DNA from: Cyanobacterium sp. HL-69 | Lineage (GTDB): Bacteria; Cyanobacteriota; Cyanobacteriia; Cyanobacteriales; Cyanobacteriaceae | Direction of reading: 5' to 3' | Assembly: GCA_002813895.1 (NCBI GenBank) | Contig: CP024912.1 | Span: forward strand, 2,294,001-2,358,000 | DNA: 64,000 bases | Shown here: piece after piece, positions 18,375 to 27,077 of the stretch | How positions within the stretch are numbered: the first letter of the stretch is position 1 | Layout of the letters: the number at the start of each line of letters is the position of its first letter | The notes under the pieces: model-generated | Databases searched by the model: none | The model's input: only the letters and a program-made list of their open reading frames with translations | Told to the model about the DNA's origin: nothing | Program-made: the position numbers and the translations under genes

Positions 18375-19225
18375 TTGGCATGACGCTCACTATTATAACC
18401 AACTTTTTGTTCTTCTAGCAAGTTGTAATATTCAGGAGTGCTAGACCAATTTTGGATTGCCTTCGCTCTTAGTATCGGTAAAGGGTGAGTTAGTTGGGCG
18501 GTTTGCATATCCTGAAGCATTTCGCCGATGTCCGTATTACTCATCTGTTGATAGTCCTTTACTTGCTCCATAAAAGCATCTAAATTGAGCTTAGAAGCCA
18601 AAGAAGGTGAACCCCCTGTTAATTTCATTAATACCGACATGACAATTTTAGGATCTTGAGCCACCAACAACGCTGCGCGATCGCAGGTAAACTCCGCACA
18701 ACGTAACCATTGCAACAACTGACTTTGCATCGACTGAGCCAAAATACTACCCCAAGTAGGCAACAACCCCGTGGCCAAAACGATTAAATTCGCAAGGGTG
18801 AGATATACCCCATGTTCACATTTCAAATGTCCCAACTCATGGGCAATTACCGCTTCCACTTCCTCATCAGTTAAAATTTCTAACAAAGATGTATGAATAA
18901 CCATAAAAGGCTTTTTACCTCGGATAGCAAGGGTATAAGCATTGGGGACAGGATTTTGTTTTAAATAAAGTTGAGGGGCTTCTATATCAAGGATAGAAGA
19001 GGCATTGAGCAAAAGCTGATGGAGATGAGGGAGTTGGTTTTCACTGATTAAAATACTAGAGGCGATATTATTCATGTAAAAAAAATCTTCTGCCACCGAG
19101 CCTAAAATTCCCCTCATGGCGATGTCTAGCCCGGGTAACTGCTTTAAATTGGTAGTGGCTTGTAAGTCGAGGGGGTGTCTAAAATCATCTGCTTTTAAAC
19201 CTATTAATTGAGTTTTCATAGTCAT
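18353..19225 (-). CDS. M48 family zinc metalloprotease (HtpX/Ste24-like)
   Basis: This 290-residue protein has the zincin motif HELGH near residues 129-133, inside EAVIAHELGHLKCEHG, and the third-ligand region LRCAEFTCDRAALL. A hydrophobic segment after the active site (LTLANLIVLATGLLPTW) suggests membrane association, but the multi-span N-terminus of true HtpX is absent. Such cyanobacterial proteases are probably involved in membrane-protein quality control. The last seven codons and stop run into the tRNA-Leu gene, so the mRNA 3' end may be set by RNase P cleavage. ATG 19225 or 19219 could both start the protein. Confidence 0.88.
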   Translation of the reverse strand: MTMKTQLIGLKADDFRHPLDLQATTNLKQLPGLDIAMRGILGSVAEDFFYMNNIASSILISENQLPHLHQLLLNASSILDIEAPQLYLKQNPVPNAYTLAIRGKKPFMVIHTSLLEILTDEEVEAVIAHELGHLKCEHGVYLTLANLIVLATGLLPTWGSILAQSMQSQLLQWLRCAEFTCDRAALLVAQDPKIVMSVLMKLTGGSPSLASKLNLDAFMEQVKDYQQMSNTDIGEMLQDMQTAQLTHPLPILRAKAIQNWSSTPEYYNLLEEQKVGYNSERHAKGGWRNW

Positions 19226-19369
19226 CTTGGCGGTGGGTTATTTTTCTTTTATCTTAACGAAAAGAAGCCATAAACAAGCCGTTATCAAAAGAGCTTTATT
19301 GACATTCACACCACGATATATAATAAGCAAATATATTCTGAGAAATAAAAATAGTTACTATCTCTATCC

Positions 19370-19858
19370 ATGGCGGAATTATCACAGGCTATTTCTAGTC
19401 ATTCTGAGTCTTTAAAAATTACCTTTGCACCCCTATGTGTCGAGGATGTTTATAAATTGGCTGATTCTCCCGAAAATGGAGCCGTAGTTTTAATGAGTGG
19501 CACTGTGCGCAATCAAACCGAGGGAAAAACTGTTAAATATTTAGAATATCAAGCCTATGAACCCATGGCCATTAATATTTTTTGTCTAATTTGCGATCGC
19601 ATTTATAGCCAGTGGAAAGACACAAAAACCATCGTCATCCACCATCGCACGGGTAAACTAGCCATCGGAGATATAAGCGTATTAGTCGCCGTGGGATGTC
19701 CCCATCGCACAGAAGCCTTTGAAGCCTGTCGCTACGCCATCGACACCCTCAAGCATAACGCCCCCATTTGGAAAAAAGAACATTTCGCCGACGGTGCCAC
19801 CAGTTGGGTAAGCATTGGGGCTTGTGAAGAATTTGCACACCAACGAAACATTATTTAA
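19370..19858 (+). CDS. moaE: Molybdopterin synthase catalytic subunit
   Basis: This 162-residue MoaE transfers two sulfurs from MoaD thiocarboxylate to precursor Z to make molybdopterin. The family signatures GAVVLMSGTVRN and VKYLEYQAYEPMA are present. The catalytic stretch VAVGCPHRTEAFEACRYAID and the lysine motif PIWKKEHFADG follow. The length is slightly above the usual 140-150 because of an N-terminal extension. No moaD is next to it. Its stop codon overlaps the stop of the small Cys-rich gene on the other strand. Confidence 0.96.
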   Translation: MAELSQAISSHSESLKITFAPLCVEDVYKLADSPENGAVVLMSGTVRNQTEGKTVKYLEYQAYEPMAINIFCLICDRIYSQWKDTKTIVIHHRTGKLAIGDISVLVAVGCPHRTEAFEACRYAIDTLKHNAPIWKKEHFADGATSWVSIGACEEFAHQRNII

Positions 19859-19998
19859 TAATCACTATCCGCCACACATATTCCCTTACACTGAATACCA
19901 TTGGTAGCTGTTCTCTTGCAATGAGGACAAAGAATTTCCTCCTCCTGCTCATTGTTATCTGTAGAATGAATTTCTTGATTTTCTTGGTTATCAATCAT
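19855..19998 (-). CDS. 47-residue Cys-rich (zinc-ribbon-like) small protein
   Basis: A short frame opens at ATG 19998 and ends with TAA at 19855, overlapping the convergent moaE stop by four bases. The N-terminal half is acidic and Gln/Asn-rich (residues 1-22). The C-terminal half is CPHCKRTATNGIQCKGICV followed by ADSDY, with Cys at 24, 27, 37 and 41, a CxxC...CxxxC arrangement that could hold one zinc. I recall small cyanobacterial proteins with a similar CxxC...GMCVADSDY ending, which supports a real gene, but I cannot search. Function unknown. Confidence 0.7.
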   Translation of the reverse strand: MIDNQENQEIHSTDNNEQEEEILCPHCKRTATNGIQCKGICVADSDY

Positions 19999-20119
19999 TA
20001 TCAATTGTAAAGATTTGTATCTATTTTCATTCTAGGATAGAGTTTTGCGAAGACGCAACCATCACACTAGGGAAATATCCACCCCTAAAAATGATAAGGA
20101 TATTCAAGGATGAAAAGTT

Positions 20120-20443
20120 CTATTGATTGGAAAATTTAGACTCTAACTCAGACTTATCATTAATAATTTCAAAAACCTGTTTCATGTTTGTTAACTCAAA
20201 CAACATAGTAATTTGTTCACTAAGAGACATGAGAAACAAGCGTCCATTAGCACTTCGTATGCTTTTTAGTGCCTGTACCAAACCTCCCAAACCCGAACTA
20301 TCCATGAAAGTTACTTTCTTAAAATCCACCAGAATATAAATTATTCCTTCATTAACGAATTGATTAATATTTTGACGAAATTCATTCGCTTTTACACCAT
20401 CAAAAATTCCTTCAGGCTTTAAAACTTTGATTTTAGGTAGCAT
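20120..20443 (-). CDS. STAS-domain anti-sigma factor antagonist (SpoIIAA/RsbV-like)
   Basis: This 107-residue single STAS domain has the phosphorylatable serine at Ser50 within FMDSSGLGGLVQAL. Such proteins bind a partner kinase of the RsbW type when dephosphorylated. The frame extends upstream to a TTG at 20494, but ATG 20443 starts just before the first beta strand and gives the usual length. It lies seven bases downstream of nothing obviously related: the ABC permease gene ending at 20501 is upstream on the same strand. The icfG-like locus with its own STAS proteins is 18 kb away. Confidence 0.88.
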   Translation of the reverse strand: MLPKIKVLKPEGIFDGVKANEFRQNINQFVNEGIIYILVDFKKVTFMDSSGLGGLVQALKSIRSANGRLFLMSLSEQITMLFELTNMKQVFEIINDKSELESKFSNQ

Positions 20444-20500
20444 TTTTAATTTATAGACACTCTCTATGAGTATTCTAACCAAAATTAACCGCAAAAATCC

Positions 20501-21310
20501 TTAATTTTTCAGTCCTGTGGTGCCAATACCTTCTATAAACTGTTTCTGCCCCAAAATAAATAGGAAAATCACAGGGATGGTGCTGATAACCACCGCCGCC
20601 ATTAATAGTGACCAATTACTGGTAAATTGTTCTTGGAAAGATGCAAGGGCTAACTGCACAGTTTTTAATTGAGGATTGCTGGTAAATACTAGGGGCTTAA
20701 ATAAATCATTCCACTCACCGATAAAGGTGAATAAAAACAGGGTAATCACCGCCGGTTTGGCAAGGGGTAAAAGAATATGCCAAATAATTTGCAGTCGATT
20801 GGCACCGTCTAATTCTGCGGCTTGTTCGAGTTCAATGGGTATGGTACGAAAATATTGTCTCATCAAAAAAATGCCAAATCCGTTGGCGGCACTAGGTAAA
20901 ATCAAAGCCCCATAGGTGTTGATTAAATGTGCATTTCTGAGGATTAAAAAGATCGGAATTACCAATAGTTGAATGGGAATAACTAAGGTGGCAATAATAA
21001 GCAGAAGAATAAAGTTTTTGCCTCGAAATTCCATTCTAGCTAAAGCATATCCAGCCAAGGCAGAAGTAACTATTTGGGAAAAAGTAACGGCGATCGCCAC
21101 TAGAGCCGAATTAAAAAAAGCCAAAACAAAATCTCCCATCTCCCACGCCTGACGATAATATTCAAAAGTAAAACGAAAATCTTGATTCCCCGTCGCCCAA
21201 AAAGAAGTATATAAAACCACAAAAAGAGGAGATAAAATAACTATCGCCCCCACCGATAAAATAACAAAACTAATAACTTTAGAAAAACGATTCACCAAAA
21301 AATTAATCAT
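20501..21310 (-). CDS. Carbohydrate ABC transporter permease (MalG type), copy 1
   Basis: This 269-residue protein has six predicted membrane helices and the EAA loop EQAAELDGANRLQIIWHILL that contacts the ATPase. It ends in the MalG-type tail QKQFIEGIGTTGLKN. It should work with a MalF-type permease, a binding protein and an MsmX/MalK-type ATPase, none of which is adjacent. Directly around its start there is a perfect 17-bp tandem duplication (21301-21334). This places a second ATG at 21327 opening a six-codon frame that ends across the true start. Confidence 0.9.
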   Translation of the reverse strand: MINFLVNRFSKVISFVILSVGAIVILSPLFVVLYTSFWATGNQDFRFTFEYYRQAWEMGDFVLAFFNSALVAIAVTFSQIVTSALAGYALARMEFRGKNFILLLIIATLVIPIQLLVIPIFLILRNAHLINTYGALILPSAANGFGIFLMRQYFRTIPIELEQAAELDGANRLQIIWHILLPLAKPAVITLFLFTFIGEWNDLFKPLVFTSNPQLKTVQLALASFQEQFTSNWSLLMAAVVISTIPVIFLFILGQKQFIEGIGTTGLKN

Positions 21311-21334
21311 CTCAAAAAATTAATCATCTCAAAA
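21301..21334 (-). repeat. 17-bp tandem duplication over the permease start codon
   Basis: The unit AATTAATCATCTCAAAA occurs twice without a gap (21301-21317 and 21318-21334). On the minus strand each copy holds GAG plus ATG. The outer copy encodes MINFLR and then TGA, whose last bases overlap the ATG of the permease gene. Confidence 0.8.
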
Positions 21335-21445
21335 AAAATCACTACTGCCAAAAAAATTAAACAAACCTTCTGTTTTAAAATATTAATGTGCCTTGCTCTT
21401 ACCAATAACCCCTAATTAATCAACACCAAACCAGCTAAAATGAAA

Positions 21446-21451
21446 TATAAT
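21446..21451 (+). promoter_or_regulatory. Candidate -10 element for the TolC-like gene
   Basis: A perfect TATAAT lies 29 bases upstream of ATG 21480. No clear -35 box accompanies it. Confidence 0.4.
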
Positions 21452-21479
21452 CACTGTGGACAGTCATTTTTAGATAGTA

Positions 21480-22892
21480 ATGTTTTATAAAAAGGGTTTA
21501 AACTTTGTTCTAAGTTTTTTAATTATAGGTTTTGGATGGGCTAATAGTACATCCGCTCAAGAATCAGATAGCACCTCCGACACTAACATATCAAACTCCA
21601 GTCGTGACTTATTATTACGCCCCAGCCAACCCCAAGAAGTACGCATAGAAGGCTTAACTTCCATCACCCTAGAACAAGCCATTGATATAGCCCTAGAAAA
21701 CAATAGAGACTTACAAAGAGCAAAACTAGAACTACAAAGGTCTAATGAATCTCTAAGAGCTGCCCAAGCCAGAAAAAGAGTATTCGTTGATGGTACTGCT
21801 AACGTTACAGAAGATGGTAATCAAAGCCAAGGATTTTTAGGAAATACCAATACTTTTGGAGCAGGGGCAGGGGTTGAAGTTGGCTACAGAATCTCCACCG
21901 GGGGACGTATTACCGCCACCATCAACAGAGCCCAAGAAGAAATTAGAGTTAGTGAATTAGAAGTCGATAAAATTAGCCAAGATACCGTATTTACAGTCTC
22001 CACTTCTTATTATCAATTACAAAACAGTGACGCTCAGGTAAATATTGCCCAAGCCGCCGTAGAAGATTTTACTCAAACCCTCAGAGACGCTCAACTTTTG
22101 GAAAGGGCTGGTTTAGGAACTCGTTTTGATGTATTACAAGCAGAAGTGGATCTTGCCAATGCCAATCAAGCCCTCACTAGAGCTAGGGCGGATCAAAGAA
22201 ATGCCCGTAGGGAATTAGCCAGAGTTATTGGAGTACCTGAAACCGTAGAATATTCATCCGCCGACGAAGTAGAAGAAAGGGGAGAGTGGGATTTATCTTT
22301 AGAAGAAAGTATCGTTTTAGCCTATACAAATAGGGAAGAATTAGACCAAATTTTAGCATTAAGGGAAATTAATCAACAAGATAGAGAAATTGCCCTCTCG
22401 GAAAAAAGACCTCAAGTAAATCTGTTTGCTAACTATAATTTTAATACTACCTTTGCCGACAGTCGCCCCGTCAGCACCACTGGCTACAATGATGGTTATA
22501 GTATTGGTGCCAGACTACAATGGCGTTTTGTAGATGGAGGAGAAAGTAAAGCCAATGCACAACAAGAAGAAATTTCGACCATTATTGAAGAAAATAATTT
22601 TGACGATCGCAAAAGTGCCATTAGATTAGAAGTAGAAACCGCCTTTAATGATTTAATGGCAAACCAAGAAAATATCTCCACCACCGAACAAGCCGCTATC
22701 ACGGCCACAGAAAGCCTTAGATTAGCTAGATTACGTTTTCAAGCAGGAGTAGGCACCCAAACCGATGTGATCAATGCCCAAAGGGCTTTAACAGAGGCTA
22801 GGGGAAATTTTTTACAAGCCATTATCGGTTACAATCAATCCCTAAACAGCCTACAAAGGGCTGTAGGAGAATATGGTTTGGATGGTATTTAG
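21480..22892 (+). CDS. TolC family outer-membrane efflux protein
   Basis: This 470-residue protein has a signal peptide (hydrophobic 8-22, cleavage after TSA at about 27). It shows the two-fold TolC repeat, each half beginning LEQAIDIALENNRDL or LEESIVLAYTNREEL, with long Gln/Ala/Glu-rich coiled helices and outer-membrane strands. It forms the outer-membrane channel for tripartite efflux or type I secretion. The Synechocystis counterpart (slr1270) is needed for S-layer and toxin export. No adaptor or inner-membrane pump is adjacent, so the channel may serve several exporters. Confidence 0.93.
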   Translation: MFYKKGLNFVLSFLIIGFGWANSTSAQESDSTSDTNISNSSRDLLLRPSQPQEVRIEGLTSITLEQAIDIALENNRDLQRAKLELQRSNESLRAAQARKRVFVDGTANVTEDGNQSQGFLGNTNTFGAGAGVEVGYRISTGGRITATINRAQEEIRVSELEVDKISQDTVFTVSTSYYQLQNSDAQVNIAQAAVEDFTQTLRDAQLLERAGLGTRFDVLQAEVDLANANQALTRARADQRNARRELARVIGVPETVEYSSADEVEERGEWDLSLEESIVLAYTNREELDQILALREINQQDREIALSEKRPQVNLFANYNFNTTFADSRPVSTTGYNDGYSIGARLQWRFVDGGESKANAQQEEISTIIEENNFDDRKSAIRLEVETAFNDLMANQENISTTEQAAITATESLRLARLRFQAGVGTQTDVINAQRALTEARGNFLQAIIGYNQSLNSLQRAVGEYGLDGI

Positions 22893-23013
22893 GGCTTGGT
22901 GAAAAAGTGGAGTCGTGAGGGTAATTGAGAATTAAGAATAATAAAGTTTTACAATCTCCGTATTTATAATTTTCTTTTTATTTATCCTACCCCCATCACG
23001 GATTTCCCAATAC

Positions 23014-23838
23014 CTAACCCTTGACTCCACTACTGGCATCGCTGGGAATAATATATTTTTGTAAAAGGATAAACAAAAGCATCACAGGGGCGATGGAAAT
23101 AATGGAACCTGCGGCAATTAAACGCCAGTTGAGATCAAGGGAACTAGCAAGGGTTGCCACCCCTAGAGGTAAAGTGTAGTGAGAAGGGCGATCTAGGACA
23201 ATTAGGGGCCATAAAAAATCACTCCATGCCCCAATAAACACAAAGATAGCAAGGGTAACGATGGCAGGACGAATGGCGGGTAACATAATGTGCCACCAAA
23301 TACCTAACTCAGTGCAACCGTCAATCCTTGAGGCTTCTTCTAATTCTTTGGGTACTCCTTCAAAGGCTTGTTTTAACAGAAAAATACCGAAAGCTGAGGC
23401 AAGGTTGGGTAAAATTACGCCTAAATAACTATTTCTTAAACCAAAGTTAACGGTCAAAATATAAAGGGGAATCATCACAATTTGAAAGGGAATCATGATG
23501 GTGGCGACTATGAGGATAAAAATAATTTTTTTTCCTTTAAAGTCTAATCTTGCGAGGGGATAGGCAGCCAATGAACAAAACAAAAGGTTAAAGGTGACTG
23601 TTAAAACGGCAACGATTATACTGTTTAAAAGATATGTTTCAAAGGGATAGTTTTGCCAGACTGAAATAAAGTTTTCGAGGGTGAATTGCTCAGGAATAAA
23701 GTTGGGGGGGAAACTGAAAATGTCTTCCCCTGCTGATTTGAAAGAAGTCCCTAACAACCATAACAAGGGGAAAAGCATGGCGATCGCAATGAGACTTAAA
23801 ATCAAATAATAAATAATAATTTTAATTGTTTTCTTCAT
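23014..23838 (-). CDS. Carbohydrate ABC transporter permease (MalG type), copy 2
   Basis: This 274-residue paralogue of the permease gene at 20501-21310 has the same six-helix plan and EAA loop EEASRIDGCTELGIWWHIML. It begins with a basic N-terminus and ends QKYIIPSDASSGVKG. Both genes lie on the minus strand with the TolC-like gene between them in the opposite direction. Neither has its MalF, binding-protein or ATPase partner nearby, so the two could belong to different uptake systems. A 485-base gap with a family A element lies upstream. Confidence 0.9.
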   Translation of the reverse strand: MKKTIKIIIYYLILSLIAIAMLFPLLWLLGTSFKSAGEDIFSFPPNFIPEQFTLENFISVWQNYPFETYLLNSIIVAVLTVTFNLLFCSLAAYPLARLDFKGKKIIFILIVATIMIPFQIVMIPLYILTVNFGLRNSYLGVILPNLASAFGIFLLKQAFEGVPKELEEASRIDGCTELGIWWHIMLPAIRPAIVTLAIFVFIGAWSDFLWPLIVLDRPSHYTLPLGVATLASSLDLNWRLIAAGSIISIAPVMLLFILLQKYIIPSDASSGVKG

Positions 23839-24323
23839 TCTTTTTAATAGATAAGGTTTCTTAACTGATAGTAAAATTTGTTATGTGTTGCCTAAAATAC
23901 TCAGCCTAGCTACTATACATAAGGGCAAGAAATAGCCTTATATCTATAAGTAAGTAGGCATAATTAAATCGATTTAGGCAAGGGGTTTAAACCCCTTGTT
24001 TATAAGAGTCTTAATAAAATAAGAGCTATAATTAATTGCGCCAACCTACTTAGTAAATAGAAATTTAAGTATCTTTTTTATTTATTGTAAGCAGAATCAT
24101 TGATTATTAATCCTTAGAAAATTATTACTGAAATAAGGTTACTTCCTCAAATCAATTTGATCAATTCAAGTAATCTAAATATTCTTAGCATAAAGATATT
24201 TCCTCCGCACAATAGAGGTAAAGATAAAACAAATATTAAAAATTAAGTAAATTTTGACCCAAAATAATGAATTTGAGTTAAAAGTTAAGGTGAAAAGGAT
24301 TTTAATTAGGCTATAAAATTAAT
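23839..24323. other. Intergenic region with a family A MITE
   Basis: This AT-rich 485-base gap lies between the divergent permease and SDR genes. The only structured part is the 102-bp element at 23951-24052. No small gene or RNA is seen. Confidence 0.6.
23951..24052. mobile_element. MITE-like element, family A, copy 2 (102 bp)
   Basis: The element runs from TAAGTAGG to CCTACTTA and has the 20-bp palindrome at 23979-23998. Read on the opposite strand it matches the copy at 1771-1872 at 100 of 102 positions, with the same total length. The flanks of the two copies differ, so the boundaries are well defined. Confidence 0.75.
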
Positions 24324-25094
24324 ATGAAGTTAAAAGACAGAGTAGCAATAGTCACTGGAGGCTCTAAAGGAATTGGTAAAGGAGTCGCGGAGGTATTTTG
24401 TGATGAAGGTGCGAAAGTGGTAATTGTTGCCAATGGAGCTAAAGACGGAGAAGAAACTGTAGCTCAAATAAAAGCCAAGGGTGGAGATGCTACTTTTATG
24501 AAATGTGATGTTTCCAATGAAGAAAATGTTCAAGCAGTTGTCAATGAAACCATTGAACTATACACTCACATCGATATATTAGTAAATAACGCGGGCATTG
24601 GTACTTATAAATCAATCTTAGACTGTACCAGTGAAGAGTGGGACAGATGTTTAGCCGTTAACCTCAAAGGATATTTTCTCTTCTCAAAATATTGTATTCC
24701 CCATATGCAAGCTATTGGGAAAGGTTCTATCATTAACATGTCTTCTGTTCATGCCCACGCATCTGCTAAAGGTACAGCCCCTTATTGTGCCTCTAAAGGA
24801 GCAATTACTGCCCTAACTCGTAATATGGCTCTGGATTATGGTCCTGTTATCAGGGTAAATGCGATCGCCCCTGGATGGGTGCTAACCCCCCTTATTGAAG
24901 ATTTATTCAACAGCTATGATGATCCCATCGCAGTAAAAAAAGAAATAGAAGAGCGCCAAGTAATGAAACGAATCGGCACCCCAGAAGACATTGGTCATGC
25001 CTGTACCTTCCTTGCGAGCGATCAAGCCTCTTTCATCACAGGAACCCAACTTTTCGTTGATGGAGGACTAACCGCCATCCTAGAAGATTGGTAA
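24324..25094 (+). CDS. SDR family oxidoreductase (glucose/3-oxoacyl dehydrogenase-like)
   Basis: This 256-residue classical short-chain dehydrogenase has the cofactor motif TGGSKGIGKGVA (residues 11-22), the structural NNAGIG, the catalytic Ser in INMSSVHAHAS and the active-site pair YCASKG. The C-terminus FVDGGLTAILEDW is typical. It heads a small plus-strand set with the aldose-epimerase-like and NmrA-like genes (gaps of 145 and 39 bases), which suggests sugar or sugar-acid oxidation, but the substrate is unknown. Confidence 0.9.
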   Translation: MKLKDRVAIVTGGSKGIGKGVAEVFCDEGAKVVIVANGAKDGEETVAQIKAKGGDATFMKCDVSNEENVQAVVNETIELYTHIDILVNNAGIGTYKSILDCTSEEWDRCLAVNLKGYFLFSKYCIPHMQAIGKGSIINMSSVHAHASAKGTAPYCASKGAITALTRNMALDYGPVIRVNAIAPGWVLTPLIEDLFNSYDDPIAVKKEIEERQVMKRIGTPEDIGHACTFLASDQASFITGTQLFVDGGLTAILEDW

Positions 25095-25239
25095 TAACTA
25101 ACACTTAGAATCTACACCACATCACTCTTCTCTCTCCATCAAATATTGAGTGAGATTAATAATAATCTCACTGTCTCCAGTTCCACTCAAGCTACCAAAA
25201 GAAAACCTATTTATATTTTCTAACCCTTAAAAAACTATC

Positions 25240-26307
25240 ATGTACACCCACGGCAGAAAACAAGACTGTAGAATATCCCTCGACTACACTTACAAAGGAA
25301 TGCGTGTCGCATTTCTAGAAAATGATTTCATTAGAGTTGGTGTTTTAATAGATAAAGGTGGTGATATTTTTGAATTTACCTACAAACCAAAAGATATAGA
25401 CTTCCTTTGGCAATCCCCTATCCCCATGCGTAGCCCCTTCGTTTCTACAAGTGCCCTAGCCGAAGGAGCATATCATGACTACTACTATGGTGGGTGGCAA
25501 GAAATTTTACCCTCCGCAGGATGGTCATCAGAACCCTACAAAGGAACCTATCAAGGATTACACGGAGAAGTATCCCTATTACCCGTATCCGCTCAAATAG
25601 TTACTGATACCCCAGAGTTAATCACATTAAAAACCGAAGTTACTCTCTATAGATCACCCCTAAAATTAGAAAAGCACCTATCCTTAAAAAAAGGCATCCC
25701 GGCCCTATTCATTAAAGAAAAACTAACCAATACCTCACCCCATGACTTTGAAATTATGTGGGGACATCACCCCGTTGTCGGAGAGCCATTTCTCGACTCC
25801 AGTTGTGTCGTTCAGGCCCCCGCCAAAAAAGTAGAAGCCATGGCATATCATCCCAATGGTTTATGGGAAACAGATCAAGAATTTGATTTTCCCCAAGCTA
25901 AAAATCGCCGCACAGGAAAAATGCAAGATGTCACCAATATTTTAGGAAAAGACTCAAAATCTGTGGATGTCTTATTTTTAAAAGAGCTTGAAGAAGGCTG
26001 GTATGGTATCAATAACCATAACCTTAACCTCGGCGTAGGAATGGCATGGGACCACAACTTATTCAAATACATTTGGATGTGGCAAGTCTATGAAGGTCAT
26101 GACGACTATCCTTGGTATGGTAGAACCTATAACCTAGGAATAGAACCATTCACCAGTTATCCCCCCGCAGGTATTGATACCGCTATTAAAAACGGTAGTT
26201 CCTTAAAAATGAATCCCCACCAAATAATCGAAACAGACTTAGTCACCGTTGCCTACGAGGCTACACAAATAAAAAAAATTACCCTAGACGGTGTTGTTCA
26301 TGTCTAA
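25240..26307 (+). CDS. DUF4432 / aldose 1-epimerase-fold protein
   Basis: This 355-residue beta-sandwich protein resembles the galactose-mutarotase superfamily. The barrel strands include VGVLIDKGGDIFEFTYKPKD, the candidate catalytic region MWGHHPVVGEPF and LGIEPFTSYP. DUF4432 members interconvert sugar anomers or related aldoses. The gene follows an SDR gene and precedes an NAD-binding protein gene, consistent with a small sugar-catabolic or salvage set; substrate unknown. No signal peptide is visible, so it is cytosolic. Confidence 0.8.
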   Translation: MYTHGRKQDCRISLDYTYKGMRVAFLENDFIRVGVLIDKGGDIFEFTYKPKDIDFLWQSPIPMRSPFVSTSALAEGAYHDYYYGGWQEILPSAGWSSEPYKGTYQGLHGEVSLLPVSAQIVTDTPELITLKTEVTLYRSPLKLEKHLSLKKGIPALFIKEKLTNTSPHDFEIMWGHHPVVGEPFLDSSCVVQAPAKKVEAMAYHPNGLWETDQEFDFPQAKNRRTGKMQDVTNILGKDSKSVDVLFLKELEEGWYGINNHNLNLGVGMAWDHNLFKYIWMWQVYEGHDDYPWYGRTYNLGIEPFTSYPPAGIDTAIKNGSSLKMNPHQIIETDLVTVAYEATQIKKITLDGVVHV

Positions 26308-26346
26308 CACTCACTTGAATAATCAATGAATACCTAATAAATAATT

Positions 26347-26979
26347 ATGAAAATAGGAATTATCGGAGCATCCAAAGGAGTTGGTTACAGTCTTCTAACC
26401 CTTGCCCTAGAAGAAAATCACCAAGTGTCAGCCCTTCTCAGAAATCCAAGCAAGATTACCATTGAAAACCATAATCTCAATATTATTAAAGGAAACATTC
26501 GTGACCCAGAAGCGGTTCAATCCATCGTCAAAAATCAAGATGCAATCTGTATTTGTATTGGTATTCCTCCCACCCAAAAACCCGTAGATGTCTTTTCTAT
26601 CGGTGCAAAAAATGTCTTACAAGCTATGGCATCAGAATCATCTCATCAGAAATTAATCTCCGTCAGTGGTATAGGAGCAGGAGAAACAAAAGGACATGGA
26701 GGCTTTTTATACGATCGCATCTTAAACCCCCTACTACTCAAAACAATCTACCAAGATAAAGATCGACAAGAAGAAATCATAAAAAAAAGTAACGTAGATT
26801 GGTTAATTGTTCGCCCTGGCTTCCTCACAGACGGTCAAAGAACCCAAAAATATCAAGTAATTGAGGATTTAACAGGAATTAAAGCAGGAAACATCTCCCG
26901 TTCAGACGTAGCCGACTTTATCCTCAAACAACTAACAAACCCCACCCACTTTGGCAAAACCCCCCTAATAACCTATTAG
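26347..26979 (+). CDS. NAD(P)-binding atypical SDR (NmrA/SDR-a5-like)
   Basis: This 210-residue protein has a Rossmann motif MKIGIIGASKGVGYSLL at the N-terminus and the atypical-SDR pattern VDWLIVRPGFLTDG, then a C-terminal FILKQLTNPTHFGKT. It lacks the classical YxxxK active site, so it may be a redox sensor, a reductase or an epimerase-like protein. It lies 39 bases after the epimerase-fold gene. Confidence 0.82.
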   Translation: MKIGIIGASKGVGYSLLTLALEENHQVSALLRNPSKITIENHNLNIIKGNIRDPEAVQSIVKNQDAICICIGIPPTQKPVDVFSIGAKNVLQAMASESSHQKLISVSGIGAGETKGHGGFLYDRILNPLLLKTIYQDKDRQEEIIKKSNVDWLIVRPGFLTDGQRTQKYQVIEDLTGIKAGNISRSDVADFILKQLTNPTHFGKTPLITY

Positions 26980-27077
26980 AATATTTCGTTTTTTAAAGAA
27001 AAAATAAAAAAATATTTTGTATTAGAAAAAACACATTAAAATTTAGTATCAGCATAAATAAAAAGGAATTCAACCAT

